Shown here: positions 8,847 through 17,263 of the stretch, piece by piece
How positions within the stretch are numbered: the first letter of the stretch is position 1
How the letters are laid out: each line of letters begins with the position of its first letter
DNA from: Dehalococcoidales bacterium
GTDB lineage: Bacteria > Chloroflexota > Dehalococcoidia > Dehalococcoidales > Fen-1064
Direction of reading: 5' to 3'
NCBI GenBank assembly: GCA_028712845.1
Contig: JAQTPO010000004.1
Span: forward strand, 1 to 31,480
DNA: 31,480 nucleotides
Position numbers and translations under genes: made by a program
Notes under the pieces: generated by a model
Database searches by the model: none
What the model was told of the DNA's origin: nothing
The model's input: only the letters and a program-made list of their open reading frames with translations

Positions 8847-9360
8847 TGAGATGCTATCGCTACTAATACTCCTGCTCGTTTGCCGAGACTTGGAGCAACA
8901 ATACAGGTATCAATCTCTTCGATAATTTCGGAGAAATATATCCATTGAGTAAATGTTGAACCTTTCTCGCACCATCGGAAACAGTTGGGATTGTCTCATA
9001 ACTCCACCATCCGACACAATACGTTGAGGTGACAGTGTGCATATAAAATTAGCCAATCCTAGAGACAGGCGGTGCGCCTCCAAAAGCCATGCTTGACGGT
9101 CAGAGGGCAATGTCTCTGGCGATTGCCCTCATCTATGCTCCAAAGCTATATATGACGCCACCCCTTCGAGATAGTCCTCATGGAAAGGACAAGTGCCGGG
9201 AAAAGGGTCCCGATTCCAATCATGGGGTACACGAATATGTCCAATTTCAGTATGAATCAGCCCGTGCGTTAATTGCCCATTTACCACCCCACCCCCGCCA
9301 ATCCAGGTGCCTACGGTCACATAGACAAAGGCATTAATATCTTAAGTTACTCCCCAGTGA
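8847..9360 (-). pseudogene. decayed second copy of the ROK fructokinase gene
   Basis: This stretch is closely similar at DNA level to 2187-2708, the 3' half of the intact ROK kinase gene (residues about 121-293). Recognisable peptides in different frames include [46 protein letters not shown] and the C-terminal [15 protein letters not shown] end. It is not functional: the N-terminal half with the ATP loop is missing, there are frameshifts and stops, the zinc-site cysteine 182 equivalent is tyrosine (CPFHEDY), and the second phosphate loop reads TVGTWIGGGG. Homology stops at about 9360, where a response-regulator fragment begins. It is a relic of duplication or of a former second operon copy. 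Confidence 0.9.
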
Positions 9361-9560
9361 AATGGGGTGAAATTATAATTCTTCCGCTTGAAATCAACTC
9401 TATGGATTTTATTAGGTCATCGGAAGAAATATTCTTTGAAAAACAAGCCCCGGCACCCGCTTTTAAGACATTAATAGGATTAGAAACTTCCTCCGGACCT
9501 AGTAATCATGGCTATCTTTACTTCAGGCAAACGATGCCCCGTTTTTTTATTGTCTCCAGA
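9347..9560 (-). pseudogene. fragment of a NarL-type response-regulator receiver
   Basis: On the minus strand, two adjacent frames together give the end of a receiver domain. One reads LPEVKIAMIT (beta-4 with the conserved Thr). The next reads VLKAGAGACFSKNISSDDL followed by IKSIELISSGRIIISP, where K after FS is the conserved beta-5 lysine and the helix is the alpha-5 pattern of NarL/FixJ regulators. The frame changes between the two parts and ends at TAA (9347-9349), just past the point where homology to the fructokinase relic begins. There is no phosphoacceptor Asp region and no helix-turn-helix part. The assignment rests on pattern recognition of a short fragment. Confidence 0.6.
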
Positions 9561-9706
9561 GTATCACATTAAGATGTTTGACTATTCATCAGTATCACAT
9601 GTTTATAGTAATTTCTACTCATACTTTACTTAAACTTATTCTAATTGTCAAGAATTTGTCATGTTTAAGGGCTGCAAGTTGATACAATGATGTAAAAGAT
9701 AGTTTC

Positions 9707-10306
9707 ATGATTTCTCGTATAATCTATAGTGGTTCGGTTTACGGAAACGGAATCGGGAAGATGGAAGGCATGATTATAGATTTACCCAGCGGACGGCAAA
9801 CATTCGATTTCGATTGCGGAGCCAAAGCATTACAGATTGTAATGGCGTATTACGGCGTTGATGTTCGTGAAGATGAGTTGCTGAGCGAGTTAAAATGCAG
9901 TAGCGATGGTACTCAAATACAGCAAATGAGGACAGTTGCTGAGAAACATGGATTCCAGGTTGTAGCAAAATGCGGCTCTACCCTTGTTGAAGTAAAGCAA
10001 TTCATAGATTCAGGGTATCCTGTAATCGTGCTGGTCCAGGCATGGGCAGAAAGGTATATGACCTTAGGAGATTGGCGAGAAGACAACGACGATGGGCATT
10101 ATGTTATTGTAATTGGCCATTACAACAACATTATCGTATTCGAAGACCCTGGTACCTTTCGAAGAACATGGTTGACCGTAGAAGAGTTCTCTGCCCGTTG
10201 GCATGATGTCGATCCACTTACTAAAGAAAAAATAGGCAATTTCGCAATGGTTTTACAGGGGAAAGAGCCGGCTCCCGAACATAAGCTCATTGAACATATG
10301 GACTAG
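9707..10306 (+). CDS. stand-alone C39-like cysteine peptidase domain protein
   Basis: 199 aa with the papain-like C39 pattern: TFDFDCGAKALQIVMAYYG (Cys about residue 37), DDGHYVIVIGHYNNIIVFEDPG (His about 145, Asp about 157) and a strand-rich middle. Enzymes of this fold remove double-glycine leaders from peptides or act as general cysteine peptidases; here no ABC transporter part or precursor peptide is attached, and no signal peptide is seen. The start is uncertain. The ATG at 9707 has no ribosome binding site, and a TATAAT lies inside the ORF at 9718-9723, so ATG 9761 or 9770 may be the real start. The catalytic Cys remains in every version. It is alone on the plus strand between minus-strand genes. 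Confidence 0.72.
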   Translation: MISRIIYSGSVYGNGIGKMEGMIIDLPSGRQTFDFDCGAKALQIVMAYYGVDVREDELLSELKCSSDGTQIQQMRTVAEKHGFQVVAKCGSTLVEVKQFIDSGYPVIVLVQAWAERYMTLGDWREDNDDGHYVIVIGHYNNIIVFEDPGTFRRTWLTVEEFSARWHDVDPLTKEKIGNFAMVLQGKEPAPEHKLIEHMD

Positions 10307-10536
10307 CCCTATATGGGTTCCAAAGATTTGCTAACAATAAATACTGCATTATGTACCAGGTAACGGTTAGTCTGAATTCGCTCATTGTCTAGACTCCATA
10401 GCCTGTATCTGTGACAGCATGCCAGTCTTGAAATTTTTACTTGTGACTGATGGTGACATTCGCCTCATTATTAAAAGCAGCTACGGCTGATGATTGATGG
10501 CTAAATATAATCTCCTTTGAATTGGCATATTCGGAA

Positions 10537-11713
10537 CTAGCGCTTAAACAACCAGTTTCTCAGAATCAGCGGAGGTATTATTGTCGTCAAAAGACTCGTC
10601 AGGATAATAGCTGAGTATGTGCTCTGATTTATCAGATTCTGACCCAGCCCAATGAGTGCTATGATCATTGCGACTTCACCCCGTGGTGCCATTCCAATAC
10701 CTACTATTAGAGAATCCCTCGGGCTCATACGCTGGAATAGAGCCGGAACTCCACAACCGACAACCTTTGTTAGCAACGCCACTGCAGATAACGCTAATAC
10801 AAACCACAATACGTTCAAATTAATGGCATGCAGGTCCATTATGACTCCCAGGGAAACGAAGAAGATCGAGGCAAATATGATTTGCAGATGTTCCGCTCCT
10901 TCTTTGAATATTTGCCCTCTTGTTAGTTTCACCCCGGCAAAAGAGGCTCCCGCCAAGAACGCACCCACAATTGCCGACAGCCCTACAAAATCAGCCGCCA
11001 TGGCATAGAGAAAGGCAACCATAATTGCGAAGATGAAGATGGATTCCGGGTATTTCTTTACTATCTTTGCTTTATCCAATCGTACGATAAACCTGCCCAG
11101 CAGTGTCTTCCCAATGATAATCCCGATAGTGATAAACCCGATAGCCTTTGCCACAGTCGTTATGAGTGATATTGAGGATAGTTCCCCCCGTGACAATTCC
11201 TTCTGATACAGATAACGCTAAAAGAGCGAGAATGTCGTCGATTACCGCTACCCCAATGATTGCTTTAGCAACGCCAGTCTGCAACTTACCCATCTCCCTA
11301 AGTACGTTAGCAGTAATGGCGATACTCGTCGCCGTAAGTGCGGTGCCGATAAAGAGTGAAGCTTTGAAATCAAAACCAAATATGATTGCTAGAAAATAAC
11401 CACCTAATGCGGGAATAATAATCCCGAAAAAGGCTATCACAAAGTATCGAACCTTCATAATATCACTAATATTGAACTCCAAGCCTATAGTAAATAGCAA
11501 GACGACAGCACCGAGATGTGCCAGAGTCTGCACAAAATCAGTATAAGTAACTAAGCCGAGAACACTCGGACCGACGATGATACCTGCCAATATAATTCCA
11601 ACAACTGCGGACTGGTTAATCCGATACGCAATGAGATACCCTGCCAGTGCCACGAACATTAGCAGGCTCATCTGAAATTCTGTACTGGACAGGATTGATT
11701 CTCCGCCGAACAA
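10537..11713 (-). pseudogene. CPA2 cation/proton antiporter, interrupted by a frameshift
   Basis: Two overlapping reading frames together give one Kef/NapA-like antiporter membrane domain of about 390 aa. The first (from a TTG at 11713, 6 bases after AAGGAG) contains VGIILAGIIVGPSVLG, AVVLLFTIGLEF, TALTATSIAITANVLRE and AVIDDILALLALS, the ion-binding aspartate pair. The second (10537 to about 11190) continues with AIVGAFLAGASFAG, FFVSLGVIMDL and GMAPRGEVAMIIALIGL. The switch needs one base removed and falls beside a run of six C on the plus strand (11184-11189). With five, the frames join as IVTGELSSISLITTV. A sequencing error, a true null mutation or a phase-variable tract are all possible. 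No C-terminal TrkA-N domain is present. Confidence 0.85.
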
Positions 11714-11786
11714 TTCTTTCTCCTTTGTTGTTTTCCTCAAGCGATTCTAAACTGTCGGGTTGCTATTCGGAAAGAAGAATTTATAT

Positions 11787-12857
11787 CTAGCCGTTAAGCC
11801 TCAATGCCCGGGTGCTCAAACGACTGATAACATTACTGATTATCAAAGCTATAACAATAATAATGGCAATGAGAATGCTTAAATTCAGAATGATTGAACC
11901 AAATCCCAAACTGTTAACACTTAGGTCGACAACTGGTTTGGTCACGTAGAATGTCGGGAAGATATAACCTATCCACTGTGGTATTTGTGGAAACATGAAG
12001 ACGATGGCAGGGCCGAATAATAAGAGCCCTCCGAACTTCCAGAAAGCAAACAGGGTATTCATATCCTTGATTAACGCACCCGCCAGGAGTCCGATTTCAG
12101 CCGCCATGATGGCTCCCAGCCCCAGCACCAGTACCAACGCCGGGAATGAAGAGTTGACACCATCGCTGATAACCAGAGTCAAGACGCCCATAAAAGTGGC
12201 AAGTATTGCCCCGACGATGCCTTTTGCCAGAAATATATCTCCGATTGTAGCAGGGCTGACACTCAATGCTTCCAATGTGTGCCTGTTTTTTTCATTAATC
12301 AATGAAGCTGCGGGTATCATCATCCCGCCGAAAAATATGGCCAGAAGCACGACCAGCGGTAGTAAACGGTCGTTCCAAGGCAAATTGGATACATCTCCCA
12401 GAGCTACTGCCTCGATGTTCACCGGTAATACGGCACCTTTGATTTCACGTACCGCATCGGCTATGGCTATCGGTATGAGGGCACGGTTCTTTGCCAGGCT
12501 TTCCCCCCAGACATAAGCCTTCAAATTAACTGTTCCTGACATAATGGTGCTATCGAAAGCGGGTTGAAGCACTATACCCATATCTATCGAGCCGTTTGCC
12601 GTTGCTGTTTTTAAGTCAGCCTCATTTTCATACGATTTTACGGACATGGTCTTAGCGGAATTCAGTATTGCGGGAAGCTGGGAATTGCCTGCATCGTAGA
12701 TTCCTAAACTGCCGCGGTCAGTGAATATATTACCGAAAGCGAGGTTGACGAAAAGTGCCAGTAAAATCGGGGTAACTACGGACATTATCAGTACCAGGTC
12801 TTTAGGACCGTGGAATATTTCGTTCTTTATCAGTGTCCATACGCGTTTTAAGTTCAT
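11787..12857 (-). CDS. ABC-2 type transporter permease (second of pair)
   Basis: 356 aa with the ABC-2 permease layout: a cytosolic N-terminus and first membrane helix (LVLIMSVVTPILLALFV), a large extracytoplasmic loop (about residues 50-165), then five helices including the motif INEKNRHTLEALSVSPATIGDIFLAKGIVG, the cytosolic coupling segment. I place the start at 12857 because GAGGAGA precedes this ATG and ATGA is shared with the stop of the upstream permease; the open frame runs 12 codons further. It pairs with the other permease (12854-13912) and the ATPase to form an exporter. The substrate is unknown; drug or lipid-like compounds are typical for TetR-linked systems. Confidence 0.9.
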   Translation of the reverse strand: MNLKRVWTLIKNEIFHGPKDLVLIMSVVTPILLALFVNLAFGNIFTDRGSLGIYDAGNSQLPAILNSAKTMSVKSYENEADLKTATANGSIDMGIVLQPAFDSTIMSGTVNLKAYVWGESLAKNRALIPIAIADAVREIKGAVLPVNIEAVALGDVSNLPWNDRLLPLVVLLAIFFGGMMIPAASLINEKNRHTLEALSVSPATIGDIFLAKGIVGAILATFMGVLTLVISDGVNSSFPALVLVLGLGAIMAAEIGLLAGALIKDMNTLFAFWKFGGLLLFGPAIVFMFPQIPQWIGYIFPTFYVTKPVVDLSVNSLGFGSIILNLSILIAIIIVIALIISNVISRLSTRALRLNG

Positions 12858-13912
12858 TGATATCGTCTCCTCAGTGCCAGCATACCTCCACAAATTATAA
12901 GGGCAGTAAAAGCGGTCAATATTAACAGATTGATACCGATATCAGCCCACCCTGCGCCATAGTTCACAATACGGTTTACGGTATCGGTTAGATAGAATGA
13001 TGGAATAACTTTTGCCCAACTGGAAAGCATCCCCGGTATGACCGTACCGAAACCGGGAATAGCAAGAATAATTAAGACTAAAAATCCCCAGCCTGTGACT
13101 GCATTCACGTCTCGGGCTACCGAGGCTACCAGGAAACCTGTGCCGACTACCATGATGCTGCCAAGCAAAAGTGTAACTAGCATAATGAGGGGTTGATGAC
13201 TAAATCCGCCTACCAATAACATGAAAAGTATGGATTGACTCAATGCCAGCCCGACTCCCAGAATTCCCTTAGCGATAAAGAGGTCAGATGTGCTCATCGG
13301 TGTTACGAATAATGCGCGAGCCGTCCCCTGGTCGATTTCTACACTAATCAAGCTGGCTAGAGTAAGTATTTCTACCAGCAGGATGAATATCGCCAGTAAA
13401 GGCCGCATGCGGTCTCTCAGCGATATCTGGTCACCGACCATGTCAGTGCCCAGGATTTCCTGGGTGGTCGTGTAGTTAATGGATTGTCCCGTTTGGATGT
13501 AGGACAACTCTTTGACTAGTGTTATAACTGCATCCCTGATTTCGGTAGATGCCGTTGACCCATAGTAAACTGTGATTTTCGGCTTACCCCCGGCATTCCA
13601 TGTATCCACAATATCTGCAGGAAGGGCAATAGCTACCTGATAATCACCGTCGAGCACTGCCTGTTTGAGCACATTTTCGTCCGGTAAATATTTGATATCA
13701 AGACCATCCTCATTGGCTAACATGTCGAAAGCCGGTGGTACCACCGGTGCGTACATTGCCATGCTCAGTTTTTCATCGACTTGAGAAGGCAGTATAAAAT
13801 AAATACCGACGTAGAATATTATGCCGACCACAGTTATGAGAGTGTAGAACCGATTGCTCTTAAAGAGTGCGGTATCTTTTTTGAGCAGCGCTTTTATAAT
13901 TCGGGTGCTCAT
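12854..13912 (-). CDS. ABC-2 type transporter permease (first of pair)
   Basis: 352 aa. One N-terminal helix (TLITVVGIIFYVGIYFIL) is followed by an extracytoplasmic domain of about 140 residues, then a five-helix membrane part with SVEIDQGTARALFVTPMSTSDLFIAKGILG, the permease coupling motif, which aligns with the same segment of its partner. Its ATG shares four bases with the stop of the ATPase gene, and its stop overlaps the start of the second permease gene. The two permeases are diverged from each other, suggesting a heterodimeric channel. Confidence 0.9.
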   Translation of the reverse strand: MSTRIIKALLKKDTALFKSNRFYTLITVVGIIFYVGIYFILPSQVDEKLSMAMYAPVVPPAFDMLANEDGLDIKYLPDENVLKQAVLDGDYQVAIALPADIVDTWNAGGKPKITVYYGSTASTEIRDAVITLVKELSYIQTGQSINYTTTQEILGTDMVGDQISLRDRMRPLLAIFILLVEILTLASLISVEIDQGTARALFVTPMSTSDLFIAKGILGVGLALSQSILFMLLVGGFSHQPLIMLVTLLLGSIMVVGTGFLVASVARDVNAVTGWGFLVLIILAIPGFGTVIPGMLSSWAKVIPSFYLTDTVNRIVNYGAGWADIGINLLILTAFTALIICGGMLALRRRYQ

Positions 13913-14775
13913 TCGGTTAGCCTCCGGCCTGTAACCTTAATAAAGATGTCCTCCAGTGTAGCTTCCTCGCTGTGGATGGTGATTACTTTTTCCTTGCTGA
14001 ATAGTCCTTCGACTGCCCGGGCAGTATCGGTGGAATCCATACCTATTTCCTTTTTTTCAATTCCACCATCGACTTTGGCTACTTCGGCAATTAGCGACCG
14101 CTTGCCGTATTGCAGCTTCAGGTTCCGCGGTGTATCCAGAACAGCGATTTTACCTTGATTCATGAAAGCAACCTGGTCGCAAAGCTTATCCGCTTCCCAC
14201 ATATCGTGTGTCGTGAGGAAGATAGTAGCCCCGCGTTTGCGTTCTTCCAGAATCAGATTACCGATAGCTTCTGAAGATACCGGATCGAGACCTGCCGTTG
14301 GCTCATCCATGAAAATGATTTGCGGCTTATTGACCATGGAACGCGCCACCATCAAGCGTTGTTTCATGCCTTTAGAGTAGTTAGCGACCTTATCTTTTTC
14401 CCGTCCTGTCAGTCCGACTCGTTTTAATAGTGCATATCCATCGAAATTGTTAACCTTGAATAGCTCGGCGAAGAGAGCAAGGTTATCGAGGGCGCTCATT
14501 TGCTCATACAGGTTAGTCTGCTCGAAGCAGACACCTATCTGAGATTTAACCTTTCCAACCTCTTTCACTACATCATGCCCCATGAGAATAGCCCTTCCCT
14601 CTTGAGGCCGGAGTTGTCCGGTAAGCATCTTCACCGTGGTTGTTTTACCAGCACCGTTTGGACCGAGAAAGCCCATAATCTCACCGGCGCCAACCTCGAA
14701 ATTAATGTGGTCCACCGCTATCAGATTCCCATAGCGATATGTTAGGTTCTCGACAATAATGGATTTTTCGTGCAT
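13909..14775 (-). CDS. ABC transporter ATP-binding protein
   Basis: 288 aa. Walker A GPNGAGKT (38-45), the Q-loop in GVCFEQTN, the signature YSKGMKQR in place of LSGGQ, Walker B IIFMDEPTAGLDP and the switch histidine in FLTTHDMWEA are all present. The C-terminal extension (about 215-288, ending VEGLFSKEKVITIHSEEATLEDIFIKVTGR) is typical of drug-export ATPases of the DrrA/CcmA type. It is cytosolic, energises the two permeases encoded just downstream, and starts 3 bp after the tetR stop. Confidence 0.95.
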   Translation of the reverse strand: MHEKSIIVENLTYRYGNLIAVDHINFEVGAGEIMGFLGPNGAGKTTTVKMLTGQLRPQEGRAILMGHDVVKEVGKVKSQIGVCFEQTNLYEQMSALDNLALFAELFKVNNFDGYALLKRVGLTGREKDKVANYSKGMKQRLMVARSMVNKPQIIFMDEPTAGLDPVSSEAIGNLILEERKRGATIFLTTHDMWEADKLCDQVAFMNQGKIAVLDTPRNLKLQYGKRSLIAEVAKVDGGIEKKEIGMDSTDTARAVEGLFSKEKVITIHSEEATLEDIFIKVTGRRLTE

Positions 14776-14778
14776 GGA

Positions 14779-15399
14779 TTATTTGCCCTCCTTCCTGAAA
14801 AGGTCGATATCTTTTTTCAAAAAACCGTAAAACATGATACGTGTCAGTTGTTCAATGAGCTCCATTTTATCGGCGAAGTTCCGCAAAACATCCTGTTTGG
14901 CTTTAAAGCCTGCTTTCAACGCATCGAGGTAGGTAAGTAGTGCCTCCTCGTCCAGGGAAGCGTCGATGTAGCCCTGCTTTTTACCATCGGCAATTATTTC
15001 CAACCACAGCGGTCGTATTTCGTTCTTGTAAATCTCATCGATAAACGGTGCGATAGTCTTATCCTGACTAATTAACTTATCGATAATCTCAGTGTTTGTT
15101 TTAGACGCCAAGTCAAGCTTGCCGCTGATAATTCCTGTGATTTTTTGAGGGAATGGTATGTCCGAGCAAACTAATTTTCGATTACTATCGAGGTTTTCTC
15201 TAGCTAGTACCTTAATAACTTCACACAATAGATTTTCGCGGTTGCTGAAATTGTTGTAAATGGTGGTAGGAGAGACTTTCGCTTCGTGCGCGATAGCCTC
15301 CAGACTCACTTTCTTGACATCATGTGTACGCTGGAACAGTGAAACTGCGGCGTCGATGATCTTTTGGCTCTTGTCCGTTATTTCAATTACAGATTTCAT
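14779..15399 (-). CDS. TetR-family transcriptional repressor
   Basis: 206 aa. The N-terminal helix-turn-helix is clear: IIDAAVSLFQ, VSLEAIAHEAKVSPTTIYNNFSNRENLL (about residues 31-58). The rest is a helical ligand-binding and dimerisation domain. It is the first gene of the ABC exporter operon and probably represses it together with itself. The ATG at 15397-15399 has no ribosome binding site and lies only about 8 bases from the predicted transcription start, so the mRNA may be leaderless. The start codon itself lies inside an operator-like half-site. Confidence 0.92.
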   Translation of the reverse strand: MKSVIEITDKSQKIIDAAVSLFQRTHDVKKVSLEAIAHEAKVSPTTIYNNFSNRENLLCEVIKVLARENLDSNRKLVCSDIPFPQKITGIISGKLDLASKTNTEIIDKLISQDKTIAPFIDEIYKNEIRPLWLEIIADGKKQGYIDASLDEEALLTYLDALKAGFKAKQDVLRNFADKMELIEQLTRIMFYGFLKKDIDLFRKEGK

Positions 15400-15442
15400 T
15401 GTAGTTAAATTGCATATTACTACAATACTACAATGTTGTCAA
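15397..15442 (-). promoter_or_regulatory. tetR operon promoter with overlapping operator half-sites
   Basis: On the minus strand, TTGACA (15437-15442) and TAATAT (15414-15419) are separated by exactly 17 bases, an almost perfect sigma-70 promoter. On the plus strand, ATTGTAGT (15398-15405) and ACTACAAT (15419-15426) form 8-bp inverted arms spaced by 13 bases. A third ACTACAATG half-site (15427-15435) directly follows, inside the promoter spacer. Bound TetR dimers would cover -10, spacer and start codon. Autoregulation is inferred. Confidence 0.75.
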
Positions 15443-15477
15443 TATGAAACACCAGGGAGGAATTTTATTCGTTAATT

Positions 15478-16263
15478 CTATGCTTCCGTCTGTGCCATTT
15501 CCTCGGCGATAATGGCAGCTCCCAGGGCGGTGATAAATTGAGGTTGCGGAGGAACTAATAGCTCAATTCCCAATCTCGTCTGCACCCATTCGACCAGACC
15601 GATATTGAGCGCGCCGCCGCCACAGATGGCGCATTTTTCTTCCAAGCCGATTCTGCCTACCAGAGAGGCAATTTTCTCCGCCAGCGCCTTATGCACGCCT
15701 GCTACGATGTCTTCTCTCGGCACGCCCTCTGAAACCCTCGATACCGCCTCGGACTCTCCGAAAACTGCACAGGCAGTGGTAAAGACCACCGGATTTTTAG
15801 ACTTCAGTGACAGGGGACCCAGTTCCGATAATGGAATCTGTAAAACGTTCGATATTATGTCCAGAAAACGCCCGGCGCCGCTGGCACATTTCTCGCTGAT
15901 GATAAAGTTGACTACCTGACCATTGCCATCGGTACGGATGACCTGAGTGGACTGCCCTTCGACATCGATTACCGTTCTCACCTCAGGGAAAATACTGTTA
16001 ATACCGCGGGCACAGCAACGGATATCGGCGACTTTTTGATTAGCGTAGCCGACCAGACCGCTACCCTGTCCGGTTGCCGCGATGCAGGCAATATCAGCAA
16101 TGGTCAGTTTTGCCTGTTTGAGGAGTTCATCCCGGAGCTTTTCCGCCGAAAGACGGTAGTTTACTCCGGATAAAAGAGAATATGAGGCAACCGGACTGCC
16201 GTTTTGTCGTAGAAGTCCTTTGCTGGTGCCTGAACCGATATCAATTCCCATATAGTATGGCAT
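15478..16263 (-). CDS. ASKHA-type activating ATPase of radical dehydratase/benzoyl-CoA reductase (second)
   Basis: 261 aa, the length of HgdC/BadG-type activators. MGIDIGSGTSKG (5-16) is the phosphate-1 loop. C126 (KCASGAGR) and C165 (TACAVFGESE) are the two cysteines that hold the [4Fe-4S] cluster between subunits of the dimer, at nearly the same numbers as in Acidaminococcus HgdC. GGGALNIG near 216 is the ATP adenosine-binding part. The protein drives low-potential electron transfer to the catalytic subunits with ATP hydrolysis. It is the last gene of the four-gene operon; a second, different activase gene precedes it, suggesting a heterodimer. Confidence 0.92.
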   Translation of the reverse strand: MPYYMGIDIGSGTSKGLLRQNGSPVASYSLLSGVNYRLSAEKLRDELLKQAKLTIADIACIAATGQGSGLVGYANQKVADIRCCARGINSIFPEVRTVIDVEGQSTQVIRTDGNGQVVNFIISEKCASGAGRFLDIISNVLQIPLSELGPLSLKSKNPVVFTTACAVFGESEAVSRVSEGVPREDIVAGVHKALAEKIASLVGRIGLEEKCAICGGGALNIGLVEWVQTRLGIELLVPPQPQFITALGAAIIAEEMAQTEA

Positions 16264-16289
16264 TATTATCCCCTATCCAGATCAATAAT

Positions 16290-16372
16290 CCTCTCTCCCC
16301 TTGTGGGAGAGACAAGAGTGAGGGGGCAGAATTTGCATCACCCTCACCTAACCTCTCCCCTCAAGGGAGAGG
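16290..16372 (-). repeat. nested palindromic repeat, copy 1
   Basis: A hairpin (CTCTCCC/GGGAGAG), a middle arm pair GTGAGGG/CCCTCAC and a second hairpin (CCTCTCCC/GGGAGAGG) are nested within about 83 bp. The same architecture recurs at 17264-17349. It fills the gap between the two activase genes and could form an mRNA hairpin that shapes transcript processing or stability. It resembles the small non-autonomous palindromic elements of many bacteria; mobility is not shown. The strand is set to that of the host operon. Confidence 0.8.
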
Positions 16373-16385
16373 AAATTCTACTCTC

Positions 16386-17228
16386 TTACTTAAAGAAAGT
16401 CGCTTCTTCCAGACGCCGTGCAGTTTTCGGCAACGGTTTGCCCTCGGCGATTGCCTTCATTTCTAACTCTTTACCGATAATAGCAGCGCCGATAGCGCCA
16501 CTGAGTAAGGGTTGTGCCGGTACGAGCACCTTACACCCCAAATTTTCCTCCAGCGCCTTGACCACACCGATGTTCTTGGCAACACCACCGGTGAAGACCA
16601 CATCCGGCTCCACCTTCAACCGTCTTACCATCCGGGTGACACGATTAGCGATGGCATCATGCAGACCGGCAACAATATCTTCCAGCGCCACGCCATCCGA
16701 GAGATTATTGATGACTTCCTGCTGCGCAAAGACAGTGCAGGTGCTGCTGATGGGGATTTTCCGGGTGGATTTAAGCGAGAGCGGACCTAAATCCTCGATT
16801 TTCAAACCGAGAGCCTGAGCAATTACTTCCAGGAATCTGCCGGTGCCGGCGGCGCATTTATCGCTCATCACGAAGTCGAGCAGTTTGCCATCCTTAATCT
16901 TCAAGCCCTTGGCATCCTGCCCGCCGATATCAATCGCCAGTCTGACATTGGGGAAAAAACTGGCGACGCCCCTGGCGTGGCAGGATAGTTCCGTTACCTG
17001 CTTATCGGCAAAAGGCACATTGATACGACCGTAGCCGGTGGCAATAATATAGGCAATGTCATCGATGGAGAGACCGAGATTTTTCAGGACTTCTTCCATC
17101 ACTTTGTTTGCCAGCCGGCGATGTTCGGCGCCGGTGTGGTGCGCTACGGAAGCACAGACCTTCTCGTTATCATCGATAATCACCACCTTGGTCATGGTGG
17201 AACCAAGATCAATACCCGCAAAATAAAT
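16386..17228 (-). CDS. ASKHA-type activating ATPase of radical dehydratase/benzoyl-CoA reductase (first); ATT start
   Basis: 280 aa when started at ATT 17226-17228. With that start the N-terminus reads (M)YFAGIDLGSTMTKVVIID, the complete phosphate-1 loop seen in every family member. The ATG at 17193-17195 would cut the loop away and leave 269 aa. AAGGAG lies 8 bases before the ATT and no ATG, GTG or TTG occurs in frame near it. Cluster cysteines are C125 (KCAAGTGR) and C164 (TCTVFAQQE); GGQDAKGLKI and the GGVAKNIGVV block complete the ATPase. It couples ATP hydrolysis to electron delivery into the subunits encoded upstream. A base change from ATG to ATT, or a sequencing error, are alternatives to a real rare start. 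Confidence 0.9.
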   Translation of the reverse strand: MYFAGIDLGSTMTKVVIIDDNEKVCASVAHHTGAEHRRLANKVMEEVLKNLGLSIDDIAYIIATGYGRINVPFADKQVTELSCHARGVASFFPNVRLAIDIGGQDAKGLKIKDGKLLDFVMSDKCAAGTGRFLEVIAQALGLKIEDLGPLSLKSTRKIPISSTCTVFAQQEVINNLSDGVALEDIVAGLHDAIANRVTRMVRRLKVEPDVVFTGGVAKNIGVVKALEENLGCKVLVPAQPLLSGAIGAAIIGKELEMKAIAEGKPLPKTARRLEEATFFK

Positions 17229-17263
17229 AGGAGTTTCTCCTTCCCGGTACTTGCTTATATTAA

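Noticed and set aside
9561..9706. Direct repeat AGTATCACAT before the C39-like gene
   Set aside because: There are only two short copies with no palindromic symmetry or promoter alignment, so it could be chance in AT-rich DNA.
11072..11196. Programmed ribosomal frameshift in the antiporter
   Set aside because: There is no slippery heptamer with a downstream pseudoknot that I can see. A homopolymer indel explains the break more simply, so I kept only the frameshift observation.
16303..16818. 171-codon plus-strand ORF over an activase gene
   Set aside because: It is antisense to a strongly conserved gene and starts in the palindromic repeat; it is a shadow.
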